A DNA stretch of 64,000 bases from Gigaspora margarita. Taxonomy: Eukaryota > Glomeromycota > Glomeromycetes > Diversisporales > Gigasporaceae. Shown here in pieces: positions 25,025-35,705 of the stretch; position 1 is the first letter of the stretch, and each line of letters opens with the position of its first letter. The stretch covers positions 131,578 to 195,577 of the forward strand of contig WTPW01000318.1 in assembly GCA_009809945.1 (NCBI GenBank). Direction: 5' to 3'. The position numbers were made by a program, and so were the translations under genes. Under the pieces are notes generated by a model. It did not search any database. It had not been told where the DNA came from and saw only the letters and a program-made list of their open reading frames with translations.

Positions 25025-25322
25025 TATTGATTTGTATGAATACAATCCCAGAAGGCCAAATAAATTTGAAGTTTTTTGAATAGTTGTAGCTAACTTTCTT
25101 TCAAAAAAGTCAACAGATTTTGTAACTATAACAGATAAATAATGACATAATACAATTGTTTACCTAGCTATAGCAATTTTAATTAATGATTTATTAAACC
25201 AAATTAAAAATAAATGCTCACCAAATATACCAATTCAAGCAAGCAATAGTTTTATCTGCAATATAGTCTAAAAACCTATTATGACTTAATAGTATACTAG
25301 ATATCATTCTTTAAAATTTATA

Positions 25323-25739
25323 TGGTACAAAACATCTATACTCAACAATCATATGACATGTTTCAATTTTTCAAATGGCTATAACTTTTTATCTAAGGAG
25401 TTTTAAAAAAATCTGTCCAGTAACTTTATAAAGCCATATTAGCTCTACATATATGCCAAATATCTTTTCAAAATCTCATCACTGTAAGAAGTTGTAGTGT
25501 TTTGAAATTGAAATTTTATATGTAAATTTATAAATTTACATATAAAATTTCAATTTTCAAAATGCTAAAACTTCTTACAGTGATGAGATTTTGAAAAGAT
25601 ATTTGGCATATATGTAGAGCTGATATGGCTTTATAAAGTTACTGGTCAGATTTTTTTAAAACTCCTTAGATAAAAAGTTATAGCTATTTGAAATATTGAA
25701 ACATGTCACATAATTGTTGAGTATAGATGTCTTACACCA
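25323..25739. mobile_element. TA-flanked foldback MITE, long arms
   Basis: Ends TGGTACAAAACATCTATACT and near-inverse, TA on both sides. Two arms of about 195 bp are nearly perfect inverses meeting at 25525-25535. It is a relative of 4350-4747. It borders the coding remnant that starts at about 25742. Confidence 0.8.
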
Positions 25740-26600
25740 TAGTTCAAGTTTGGCAGCTTCATACTTATTACCTGGATGCATATAATGCTTTTGTATTGTT
25801 TAGATATAAAAAAAAATTTGTTACAAGGTTTCAAGAAATTATAAAATTAGTATTTCTAGATGACAAACATAAATGTAAAGTTGGAGAACCTAGATATCTA
25901 GTTGCTGCTATAGAAAGAAGTAAGAGAGTTGTTGTCAGTAAAGAATCAATATTTATAGTAGTTATCATAACTATACAAAGGCTAGGATAATACCAAATAT
26001 TACTATGATATACGATATCCTGAAATGTGTTAATAGAGATTTCTATATAGATAATATTTATATTGGATTAAAGGATACCATTTTTTAACCTTTTTTACCA
26101 ATATGTCATGCAACCAAATTATACAATATTCTATTTAAAAAAATACTATCAATAAGCTTGTTCTATATCTGTATACAGATAGTGGCCCAGATCATTGTTG
26201 TACCTTTACAAGTGTACAATTGTTATATATTTGCTTGTTTTTGGCCTTGGATTTAGACTATTTCATTGTAATAAGAACACTATCTTAGCATTCATGAAAA
26301 AATTTTATAGAATATATAATGTCTATTTTGAACCTTGGGCTCCAATGTATTGGTTTAATGCAAAATAAAATAGATAATAGTTTAGAAGAATTAATACACA
26401 AGGCAAATACAATAAAGAAATTCAAAATATTGCAAAAAATAACTCTAACTTAAAAGATGCACTTATTAAAAGTATCCATTCACTTAATACATAGTATTTT
26501 TGAACACTAATCTTTAAAAAAAATTATTCAAAACTTTAATGCTACAACTAAAAATAAAATTATAGAATTGTAGAAAACAATTCATCTAATTAATAAAAAT

Positions 26601-26885
26601 TAGGGTTTTGCAATTTGATTTGATCTTCAAATATTTGAATCAAATATTTGATCAAATTCAAATTCAAATTTGACTATATTTGATTTGATCAAATTCAAAT
26701 CTGGTCAAATTTGATTTGATTTGACAAATATTTGATTTGATTTGAAAATTACTATTAAAAATTCAAATTCAAATCAAATTCAAATCCAAGTATTTGAACC
26801 AAATCAAATTCAAATCAGGGTCAATTTGATTTGATCAAATTCAAATTGATCCAATATTTGATTTGATTTGAATTTGAGGAACCCT
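26601..26885. repeat. CAAATTTGATTTGA array
   Basis: The self-complementary word TCAAATTTGA and its variants repeat more than twenty times in both orientations and fold back on themselves. A cut in the decayed gene falls here, so it is probably an insertion or an expanded palindrome. Confidence 0.65.
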
Positions 26886-27879
26886 AATAAAAATATATCT
26901 TCACAAGACCGCATAACAAAAAGTATTATAAAAAGAGTAAGTAAAATAATGAATTTATTAATAATATTAAAATCAACCAATATTGAAAGTAAAAATTATT
27001 TATAAAATTTAAATTTTTTGGGTTAATTTTTTTTCTTGAGAACTATATTATGATTAAGTTCAAGTTGTTAATAAATAGGGTTCTGCATGGACCAGATATT
27101 TTAAAGTCCAGAACTAACCCATATTTAATTGAATAGATTCAAATCCAGCTCATAACTATGGTAAATCTATGAATTTAAATAGCACAAATTGTAAATAGTT
27201 TTAAGTTTGGGTTTGTAATTTTGATATTATATAATAAGGAAATTGATAATAATATCTATAATTTGGATTTTAAAATCTGAACTCAATTATCCATGATTAA
27301 AATTTTTAAGCCAGTTTATAGATGCTTCATGAATAGTTTAGCAGAACTCTGAGCTATATAAATAGATTAGTAACTAATTTGCTTATTTTTATACAAAATT
27401 TGGCTCAAGAATGCTTATTTTTGACCAAAATTTGCAAAATTTACTATTTAAAAATGCAATATTTGGTGATTTTCTACCAAAATTTCCTTTTTTAGTTTCT
27501 TTTGGCCTATTTACCAATAGCTTAGGGTTCTAGTTTAGCCTGTGCAGAACTCTATTAATAAGAGTATATATAAAGTTTTAGTAGGGTTTATATTTCAAAT
27601 ATAGTAAAAAATAGAGATCCAATTTTTGGTATCAGTTAGATATATCATATAATGATTAAAAATAATATTTGCTCTCTTTTTAGCCATAATTGAAGAAATT
27701 CATAGAATACTATTGTCAAGTATAATATTATTTTTTTACTATCAAGAAATATAAAAATGAATTATATATGACTTGTCTATCACTTCGATGTACTTGAGTA
27801 AAATTTGAACAACTTTATTGTATTCCTGACCCAGTTTCTGGTGATGATCTTTATTATAAATCATTCAAACAATTGTATA

Positions 27880-28221
27880 TAGTCAAACCTCCATAAATGC
27901 AACATGTACAGACAAAGCTACAATGTGCATTTAGAGAGGTATTGCATTTAGGGAGAGCCAATTAAATTGCAGCTTTAAAGATTGGATCATTAAGTTTGTA
28001 TAACTTTTACTAAAAACTGTATAACCTATCTTAAATACTAATATTTGATTGGCTACGTGCATTTAGGGAGGTAGCATGATATAAAAAATTATTTGGAAGA
28101 ACGTGCATTTACAAAATATAGAATGTGCATTTATCACTAATAATTTCTTACAGACAAGACAAAAACATGCATTTAAAGAGGTATAGTATTTATGGAGGTT
28201 ATATTTATGGAGGTCTGACTG
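27880..28221. mobile_element. Tc1/mariner-type MITE, copy 2
   Basis: Same ends, length and orientation as 24684-25024, with TA at 27878-27879 and 28222-28223. It sits inside the decayed gene: coding-like sequence (DDLYYKSFKQLY) stops at its left edge and resumes on the right. Confidence 0.75.
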
Positions 28222-28501
28222 TAGCACCACTATAACAGAGGAGTAGACCCTTACATAAAAATACTAAATTATGAACCACAAAGTTAGATAAAATAAAAAC
28301 TACAATGAAATATACCATATTATTTAGCTCTTCTTCTATTTGTACAAAAAATATTGGAATCACTATTATTTATATTGAATTGAGAAACCGTGCCTGCTAT
28401 TTAGTAAAAAGAAATTACTACTAAAATAATGTAAAACATTAAAGTTTTTTCTTGATACTATTTTATACACATGTGAAATATTATTTTATAATACCTGTAA
28501 T

Positions 28502-28681
28502 AGGACCCCGAAATATACATAGATAGGTCAGGTATGAGTTTGCTTATTTTTGAGGTTTTTTATACAGATCTTTTCTATTTATAGTAATTTTTTGCTTATT
28601 TTTGAAGTTTTTTCTGCAGATTTTTCCTTTTTTAGTAACCCTATAATTAACCTGACCTATCTATGGATATTTCGGGGTTCT
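28502..28681. mobile_element. hAT MITE, intact 180-bp copy
   Basis: Ends AGGACCCCGAAATATACATA and inverse, arms of about 32 bp, with an exact 8-bp duplication CCTGTAAT (28494-28501, 28682-28689). Reference copy for the split one at 20885-24531. Confidence 0.88.
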
Positions 28682-28739
28682 CCTGTAATCTCATATCTAC
28701 CAAATTAATTAATTCTACAGAAGTTGATAATCAAAATAG

Positions 28740-29500
28740 TGACTATTAACAAAGTGACAACCAACAAAGCAATGATCTCAATGTAACAACCAACAAAATA
28801 ATGACTAGCAAAGCAATAACCAACAAAGCAACTACCTAGCAAAGTGACTATTAGCAAAGTAACTACTAGCAAAGTAACTACCAGTAAAGCAACTACCATA
28901 AACAGCCATATAAAATACCCAGGTCTGTTATATTTTCTCAATTTAAACCCGATAGTAGACACAGGGGTCTATTGTATGGATGGGGGTCCAGTACCAGGTA
29001 ATATAAATATAGCATATTGGTACAAGTAATACAAATTATATTGTATTTTCAAGCTATTCGAATGTTTATCCTATAGTATACCTGGGTCTTTTATCATTTT
29101 AGATTCTATAGTATACCCAGGTCTTTTATCTTTACAAAAATTTCAAGCTATATAGTAGACCTAGGGTTGATACATGGTAGGTCTACTATCATGGGGGGTC
29201 TTTTATATAGCCATATACAGTACTAGCAAAGTGACTATTAGCAAAGTGACTAATAGCAAAGCAACTACTAGCAAAGCAACTACTAACAAAGCAACTACTA
29301 GCAAAGCAACTACTAGTAAAGTAGCTATTAGCAGATTGACAACCAGCAGAATGACTACTAGCAAAGCAATAATCAACAAAGTGATGATCAACAAAGTAAT
29401 GTCCAACAAAGTAATGACCAATAGAGTGATGACCAACAAAGTGATGACTAGCAAAAAGACTATCTGCAAAGTGACTACAAACAAAGTAACAACCAAATAA
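28740..29500 (+). repeat. 15-bp minisatellite coding Q/S/N/Y, interrupted
   Basis: About 28740-28900 and 29220-29500 are tandem copies of a 15-bp unit (consensus AACTACTAGCAAAGC). In the frame that continues into the downstream coding remnant it reads (Tyr/Asp-Gln-Gln-Ser-Asn/Asp), with a TAG where a CAG is expected in most units. The two blocks were one array before the insertion at 28913-29208. Both strands have long chance frames because the unit length is a multiple of three. Confidence 0.7.
28913..29208. mobile_element. Insertion inside the minisatellite
   Basis: AGCCATATA occurs on both sides (28904-28912, 29209-29217). The ends share TATAAAA[T/G]ACCC in inverted orientation, and ACCCAGGTCTTTTAT-type words recur inside (29085-29130). 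Superfamily not determined. Confidence 0.5.
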
Positions 29501-29879
29501 GTGATAACCTACAAAGTGCTGATGAGAATAAGATTGTTGGATCTAGTAGTCCTAGTGCAGACAAACAATCTAATGAAACAAAAGTTAGATCAAAAAAAGA
29601 ATTCACAAAGGATCCTATTTATGAGCTTTTCCAACAAGTCTTTGTTAATGATTCCTGGAGTTGTATCCCCAATCAAAAAACCCTACTACTTAGCTAGAAT
29701 TTTCTTTATTGTGTATTTTTTATGTGATAGTAAGAATATAACAAAACCATCAAATAATAAACAGCCTTTGTATACTGGATGTGGTAGAAAAATAAAAAGT
29801 TACCAAAAAAATGGTATAAATGGTGCCCAAAAGTTATTAAAGGAAAAACATAATAGAAATAGGTATTTAATAGTTTAGT

Positions 29880-30480
29880 TGTTAGCTTATATTTACTAAT
29901 AAAAATAAAAAATATATATAATATATAGTGATAGCTTATTACCTCTATTCATAACAATCATGCTTCTCCAAAGTCTTTTTTAATGTCTTTGACAATATTC
30001 TCTATTTCAATTAATACATTACTGCTAAATTTGACTAGCTGTTTGATTAATTTTTACCAATTTTGCAATCATAAAATGATGCAATTTGATTGGCTACTTA
30101 TTACTGCAACATAAAAAAAATTTCAGGTTTTGCTATTTTTTAACTCAGCTGGATATAAAAACCAATTTATTTTATTTGTATCGCCTCATATTATGTGAAT
30201 TATTATGTAAAATGGCAACTTTATGTGACACATAATCAGTGTTATAAATTCAAAAAATTTTTATTTGTGCAAACACAAAAAAAAAAATACAAAAAAAAAT
30301 TTACATGCGTGTTATATATACAGGAAGCCCCAATATACATACAAATTTAAATCTATGTGCACTAATCTACTGCGCAAATTCAATTTACATTACTATGCAT
30401 AATGCATATGCAGTATAGGCAAAACTATGTGCATATTATATTGTAGCATAATCTTGAATTCCCTTATTAGAAAAAGATTT
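29880..30480. other. Intergenic, no gene seen
   Basis: AT-rich sequence after the last fragment of the decayed gene; no coding or repeat structure recognised. Confidence 0.4.
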
Positions 30481-31071
30481 GTAATACTATCAAATTATTG
30501 ACAACTTTGTATATACTTCTTGATACCAGATGAAGTATTATAATTGTCAATTCATTTTTTATTCATTATGACACCTTTGAGCAATATTAGTACTATTATC
30601 ATTACAGCATGCGTATAAGGTAGTAATTTGAACCAGTTGAGCTAACTGATCTGAACCAAATAAATTTTGGATAACCAGTTGAGCAATGTTTAATTAGTTG
30701 ACCTCTACAACTGGTTGAGAATTAGTAATTGGTTGACAAAATATAAATGATATCAGGAATGAGCAAATGTTCTAAAAAGTTCTGAAAAGATGAATGAATA
30801 TAAGAATCTAGCAAGGTTGAGATAAAAATTTGAGTAAAGATCCAATAATTATTAAAAGTAAAACATGAAGTAATCTTAATCGTTTGATATCAAATCTTTC
30901 AGTTTGGTTTCTTAGTTAGTTCAAATCATATATAAAATACATGAGATAACCAATAATATAGAATGGTATCAACCATGTGTGATGTGACATTGTACTTATC
31001 TTTTAAACCATTTCTTCTGCAAATCTGCCCTGAAATTTTTTTTAAATTTTTTGGTTTTACCATTTGCTATG

Positions 31072-31167
31072 GTCCAGTGATTAGAATTTAATAATTTTGG
31101 CACCATTCAATTTTTCTTGATGAGACTATTTGAATAGTGTTAAAATCATTGAATTCTAATCGCTAGG
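31072..31167. repeat. GGTACCATTCGA-family hairpin
   Basis: Arms CCAGTGATTAGAATTTAATA.. with TTTTGGCACCATTC inside and their inverses; the loop is near 31118. Diverged but still pairing. Confidence 0.6.
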
Positions 31168-31251
31168 TTGAGAGATAACTGCAAATAGCAATTTGCAATG
31201 CAACTCTACAGAAATTTAAATTTTCTGTGCTATGTAAAGTTATTTGCAAAT

Positions 31252-31364
31252 ATCTCATGTTCTAGTGATTCATATTTAACGATTTTGATACCATTCGAAC
31301 TGTCTTGTCGAGATGAACCAAATGATATCAAAATTGATAAATTCAGATCACTAGATCATGAGAT
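31252..31364. repeat. GGTACCATTCGA-family hairpin
   Basis: Arms ATCTCATGTTCTAGTGAT and inverse, inner ATTTTGATACCATTCG paired with CAAATGATATCAAAAT. Loop GTCTTGTCGAGA-like. Same architecture as 31072-31167. Confidence 0.65.
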
Positions 31365-32008
31365 ATTGACATTTAAATAATCTTTACCCTTAAACCATTT
31401 CTTCTGCAAATTTGCCCTAAAACATTAAATTTTATTGGCAATTCACGTAGCACTTTATTACCATGAACAGAAATAAATAAATAAATTTATTGATGATGTA
31501 TTGTATCATTTATGTTATTATTTTTTGTGTATTTGTAATACACGTGATTATCGGAAAATTTTAGAGCAAATCTACCATGAATTTCAAACGGTTTAAGAGA
31601 TACGTTGTGTTGGAATGAAATTATTGACGACTTTGCATGCTCTTCTATATCAGATGAAGTCTTATGATTGCCAGTTCGTTTTTCATTCATTATGACAATG
31701 TCGAGCGATATTAGTACTATTGTCATTACAGCACGCATATAAAATACATGAGATCACCAATAATATGGGATGGTATCAACAATGTGTGATGCGACACTGT
31801 ATTTATACATTGCATTAAATGAAATTATTGACGACTTTGCATGTTCTTCTCGATACCAGATGAAGTTTCATAATTGTCAATTCATTTTCATTCATTATGA
31901 CAATGTCGCGCACTTTTAGATGATCATATACTATCTGTAGTATTCTGATCTTAAAAAAGTGACTTAATTATATTTAATATATTTAATATATATATATATG
32001 TGTATGTG

Positions 32009-32130
32009 AAAATGGAATTTAAGTGGATTCGGGATTTATATATAAACCCCGGTTAATTTATCACGTGTACACCCTAACCCTGACCCTAATTTAACTAGGA
32101 AATTCCAAATCTACTTAAATTTCATTCCCA
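32009..32130. repeat. Inverted repeat
   Basis: GAATTTAAGTGGATTCGGGA-like left arm pairs with the right arm ending near 32130. CCCTAACCCTGACCCTAA lies in the loop side. Confidence 0.5.
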
Positions 32131-32639
32131 CCTACGACATATATATTAATTACCATTCTTGTGTATTTTACTAACAATTTTAGCTGGCAAAAATATAATG
32201 TTACTTCCACAAATTAAAGGAAAGTTCATTTTCAAAATTTGCCGAATATACCATTTCAGCACTTGATCAAAAAAACCAGATCATTTGTAGCAAATACTAG
32301 GAGTAAACAAAAATGCAGATGTCGTAAAAAAAAAATCCAAAACAACGCAAAAAAAGTTGTGGCACTAACTATTTTCTTGCATGAGATATCACATCCTTAA
32401 AGAGACACGCAACCTAAACAATATATTACTACAATGGTGACAGATTATATTTGAAAATTGTATTTATTGCAGATTCTAATGAAATCAGTTCAAAATGAAA
32501 TTTTGTATAGTATAAATAGACAAGCCACTGAAAAATAAAACTTTGGAGTGCATTTTTTTAGTATTTTTTATAGGGATGGGTCAGCTTTAGGGGTATAATT
32601 TATAATAAACATAGAGGGTCTGATATCTGAGATTCTATG

Positions 32640-32830
32640 TCATTTCAGACAAGTTTTTTCACCGACAATTATTTCACTGCAAGTTTTTTTTTTAAAAAGT
32701 TGCACTAATCTTTACTGTAATTCTAAACCTGACCCTAACGACAATGACCGGAATTACTTTGCCGGTGAAATCAACTGTCGGTGATAAATTGTCGGTGAAG
32801 TGATTGTCGGTCGGTGAAATGAACAGAGCC
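32640..32830. repeat. GTCGGTGAA repeats
   Basis: The word GTCGGTGA(A/T) recurs at least four times at 32750-32815, with an inverted CACCGACAATTATTTCAC at about 32659-32678. Irregular short repeat, non-coding. Confidence 0.45.
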
Positions 32831-32868
32831 CACTAACGTTTGGGATAACATGTGTCATTGGGGTGTTC

Positions 32869-33478
32869 GGTCAACAAATGTTTGATAAAACTATATGCCA
32901 TATAAAAATTAATTATTAAGGATTTTTTTTTGAATTTAATGATCAGGATAGTGATCAAGATAGTGACTGGGTTATTTATCACTTTTTATATATAAAGAAT
33001 GATTGTATGTTTTTAGATGTCTAGAGTGAATAGCTTTACTTTTTGCAGTTATTTTAGCATAAATCGATTCTTAAACACCTTTATAACAAAGTTACGTTGG
33101 AAATTTTGTATTCTGGCATTAAATTTTTTGCCCACAATGAAAATGCTCTTTTAAAATAGTTTACAAAATGAAACAGAATTTTTGTAAAGAGTCAACTTGA
33201 AATTTAAAAATTATTATTAAAAAAAGTTTCAACGTAACTTTGTTATAAAGGTGTTTAAGAATCGAACTATGCTAAAATAATTAAGAAAAATAATGCCATT
33301 CGCTCTAGACATCTAAAAACATACAAGTCATTATTTACTATGAAATTATATATAAAAAGTGATAAATAACCCCAGTCACTATCTTGATCACTATCCTGAT
33401 TATTAAATTCAAAAAAATCCTTAATATTAATTAATTTTTATATGGTACCGCATATAGTTTTGTCAAACATTGTTGACC
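32869..33478. mobile_element. Foldback element (610 bp)
   Basis: Arms of about 260 bp run from GGTCAACAAATGTTTGAT to its near-inverse ending at 33478, centred near 33150. Shared inner words include AGTGACTGGGTTATTTATCA and AACACCTTTATAACAAAGTT with their inverses. No coding sequence and no certain target duplication. Confidence 0.75.
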
Positions 33479-33484
33479 ATGTGA

Positions 33485-33665
33485 CATGGGCCGTAAAGTT
33501 TTGACGTGGACTGTAACATTTGGCTTGTGCCGTAACATTTGAATCGTAACATTTGATATGCCGTAATATTTGACCTGTGTCGTAACATTGACTTCTGCCA
33601 TAACAGATAATATCTGGCTTACGTAGCAACATATGATTTATACGGTAATATCTGATTATGCCGTA
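33485..33665. repeat. GCCGTAACATTTGA degenerate array
   Basis: About eight irregular copies of (G)CCGTAA(C/T)ATTTGA, spaced 14-35 bp. The minus-strand frame across it is a by-product. Confidence 0.5.
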
Positions 33666-33737
33666 ATATTTTATTAGAGACAGTGAATCTATTTTCCTGT
33701 TATTTTTTCAACTTTGATAATAAAGTTTAACTCATAC

Positions 33738-33975
33738 TTGGGTACCCAAAATTCCGGGTCGGGATACATCAGAGTGCATCTGAATCATGATCGGCTGGAT
33801 CAGAATTGATCAATTTTGCCCCAAGATCATAAAAAAATTTTATTAAAGAAATCATATCCATTCATTAAGTAAAAAATGCCCAGCTGATAATTTTGCTATA
33901 GAACCTGCTAACAACTAGGGCTAAACGCCGACCTAGATCCGACGCATCCGACCCGGCAATTTGGGAATAACCCTG
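33738..33975. mobile_element. Possible MITE
   Basis: GGGTACCCAAAATTCCGGGT at the left pairs imperfectly with the inverse of CCGACCCGGCAATTTGGGAA near 33951. Flanking duplications unclear. Confidence 0.4.
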
Positions 33976-34480
33976 TAAAAATCAAAGTTTAATCAAGCAA
34001 TAATTGAAAATGATTGTTTTGAAACTAAAATTCTTACTAAATACTCATTTGACATAACTATCTTTATTGCCATAACCTTTTATATTTCATAAACTATAAC
34101 TTTTGTATTATTGTAACTTTTTCTATTTCCGCAACTTTTCATATCTCAATAAGGTCGTAACTTCTTTATTGCTGTAATTTTTTGTATTGCAACTTTCTAT
34201 ATTAATATAGCAATTAAAATAAGGTGACAATTATTAATTAGATCTGCATATGCCATTATTATGCTTTTGACGTAAGAAATTCGACATATGTGATTATGCA
34301 ATGTAAAATATGTATGATTTAATTATTTTATGTTAGTTTGTTATCTTCGTGCAGAGGATCAACACAATTTTTTTCGCAGATTCTACTAACATAATTATAC
34401 TTTCTCGATAATCATTAAAATAAATGTCGCAGCTGAAGCTGGAAATTTATAATTTTTAATATGAAATTTTTAATATAGTA
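33976..34480. other. Intergenic, no gene seen
   Basis: AT-rich, no recognised feature. The segment shared with the paralogous locus starts at about 34480. Confidence 0.4.
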
Positions 34481-35705
34481 TAGAGCAACACCTCTTTAGT
34501 AAAAGCGTCAAATTTTTTAAAATTACATAATTAATGATTGGATGATTCTATATGATCAATTATAATTTTATAATCAAAAAATAACAAAATTTTTATCAAA
34601 AATTTAAATTGATATAACTTTTTTTAAAATTAAAAGAAAATAAAAAATCTTTTAAGTCAAATTATAATTTAGATTAAAGTGTTAACTTATTCTGTTTGTA
34701 CTGTATTCTATACTAAGACAAAATCTTTTCAAAGAAAAATTTTTCGTATCTATCCGATGCTAAATGTACAAACACAGTATTCTTGCATAGCCTCAAAAAT
34801 TCCAATGATACCATAAGATTGCACTTGCCCTCGAACTCTTTCATCGTTTTATAAATCTGTTGAGCACAGTAATCGGAAATTCTAGAGAAATCATTTGTAT
34901 TGAACAACTTATCCACCGATGTAAGTTCACCAACATCCTTCTCACGAAGACACGAAGCAAGTTCATTAATATAGAACATAAACATTTCGAATGTAGTTTG
35001 TAAAGTTCGATATTCCAGATACGTGCAGCTGACATCTCTCAATAGAAACATCAGAACGAGGGTTAGATAGGATGCGTGACATTTGAGCTTAAAGATGAAG
35101 TATTCGTTCTGATTAAACGATACTTGTAACTGCTGATTCACAGCGGTCGCCCATGTAATCGCTTCAGTTCGTAATAAAGTATATTTATCTTTAAAATCTT
35201 TCTTCCAGTGATTCATGAAAAGAGATAACATCTCAAATACTAGAGGTGGTAAGTTATTCTCTCTACCTTCTAAAGCTTTGATAAGATCAATGTAATCTAA
35301 TCCCCTGAAAATCAACAAGTCGTCGAAAATAAATGCGAAATAATAATACGCTTGAATGCCAGAGGAATTATGAGAATCAGGCATAAGAGACGCGTTAAGC
35401 CTTAGATCATTTAGTTTAACATCAAGTTGGTACTCGTCAATAACACGCTGAGAAATGGTGTCAATGTCATCGAAATGGTTTAACTTGACATCGATGGATC
35501 GATTGATCCCGAAAAATTCTAAGAGTCCCAATATTGTTTTGCTTTCTTTCTTATCTCCATCGAATACGAATGTCTTATTACTCATATTAGTAATAGTGAT
35601 AATAATCAAATTACAATTACAAGAGAAAACGAAATTTTTTTGGTGGTATTTATAATTAAAACTAAAGAGTTTGGCGTAACAATTTCAAACTTATGGAAAA
35701 ATTGT
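34480..35705 (-). repeat. Segmental duplication, copy 1
   Basis: Matches about 46350-47675. The 3' side (aaaattacataattaat, aaattgatataactt) and the 5' side (GGTATTTATAATTA, GCGTAACA(A/G)TTTCAAACTTAT) are conserved beyond the gene. Copy 2 has about 70 bp extra at 47525-47590. Confidence 0.7.
34713..35585 (-). CDS. TRI5-like terpene-synthase-fold protein, copy 1
   Basis: A 290-residue intronless frame. I use the ATG at 35585 rather than 35609 because the paralog at 46617-47486 starts at the matching Met. Class I terpene synthase landmarks are seen in order. An Asp pair sits in AFIFDDLLIF (D88-D89). A metal-binding N-x3-S-x3-E triad sits in INELASCLREKD (N207, S211, E215). A C-terminal ASDRY (R279-Y280) matches the RY pair of trichodiene-synthase-type enzymes. 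In that family the enzyme cyclises a prenyl diphosphate with Mg. The first Asp motif is not the full DDxxD, so substrate and activity are open. All-helical, with no signal peptide or targeting seen. 5' and 3' flanks are shared with the second copy, so the duplicated unit is larger than the gene. A noncatalytic role is possible. Confidence 0.8.
   Translation of the reverse strand: MSNKTFVFDGDKKESKTILGLLEFFGINRSIDVKLNHFDDIDTISQRVIDEYQLDVKLNDLRLNASLMPDSHNSSGIQAYYYFAFIFDDLLIFRGLDYIDLIKALEGRENNLPPLVFEMLSLFMNHWKKDFKDKYTLLRTEAITWATAVNQQLQVSFNQNEYFIFKLKCHASYLTLVLMFLLRDVSCTYLEYRTLQTTFEMFMFYINELASCLREKDVGELTSVDKLFNTNDFSRISDYCAQQIYKTMKEFEGKCNLMVSLEFLRLCKNTVFVHLASDRYEKFFFEKILS

Larger units (their letters stand above)
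25742..29878 (+). pseudogene. Decayed gene of a D-G-G-P-D-H motif family
   Basis: Pieces resemble an uncharacterised family that I recall as common in AM-fungal genomes. 25742-25990: FVFLDDKHKCKVGEP-like start (here KLVFLDDKHKCKVGEP). 26080-26500: YIGLKDTIF, YIYTDSGPDHCCTFTSVQL, LDLDYFIVIRT, HSWKN..MSILNLGLQ, with stops near 26084 and 26280. 27800-27880: IPDPVSGDDLYYKSFKQLY. 29560-29875: DPIYELFQQVFVND and, after a frame change, KPYYLARIF..LYTGCGRK. Family members usually read YTDGGPDHR; here G is S and R is C. A DDE-type nuclease role is inference from the acidic motifs. Insertions at 26601, 27880, 28502 and 28913, plus a minisatellite, break it up. A single ancestral gene is likely but unproven. 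Confidence 0.55.
30485..31915. repeat. Three dispersed copies of a 100-190 bp repeat
   Basis: Copies at about 30485-30620, 31613-31800 and 31822-31914 share AAATTATTGACGACTTTGCA, a CAGATGAAGT phrase and TCATTCATTATGACAATGTCG. Direct words AAACCATTTCTTCTGCAAAT at about 31003 and 31394 suggest duplication of the larger block. No function recognised. Confidence 0.55.

Noticed and set aside
29174..29500. TSKATTSKVTT repeat protein and the hydrophobic frame opposite
   Set aside because: Both arise from a 15-bp tandem unit, which leaves several frames open; the frame that matches the downstream gene remnant is a different one and contains stops.
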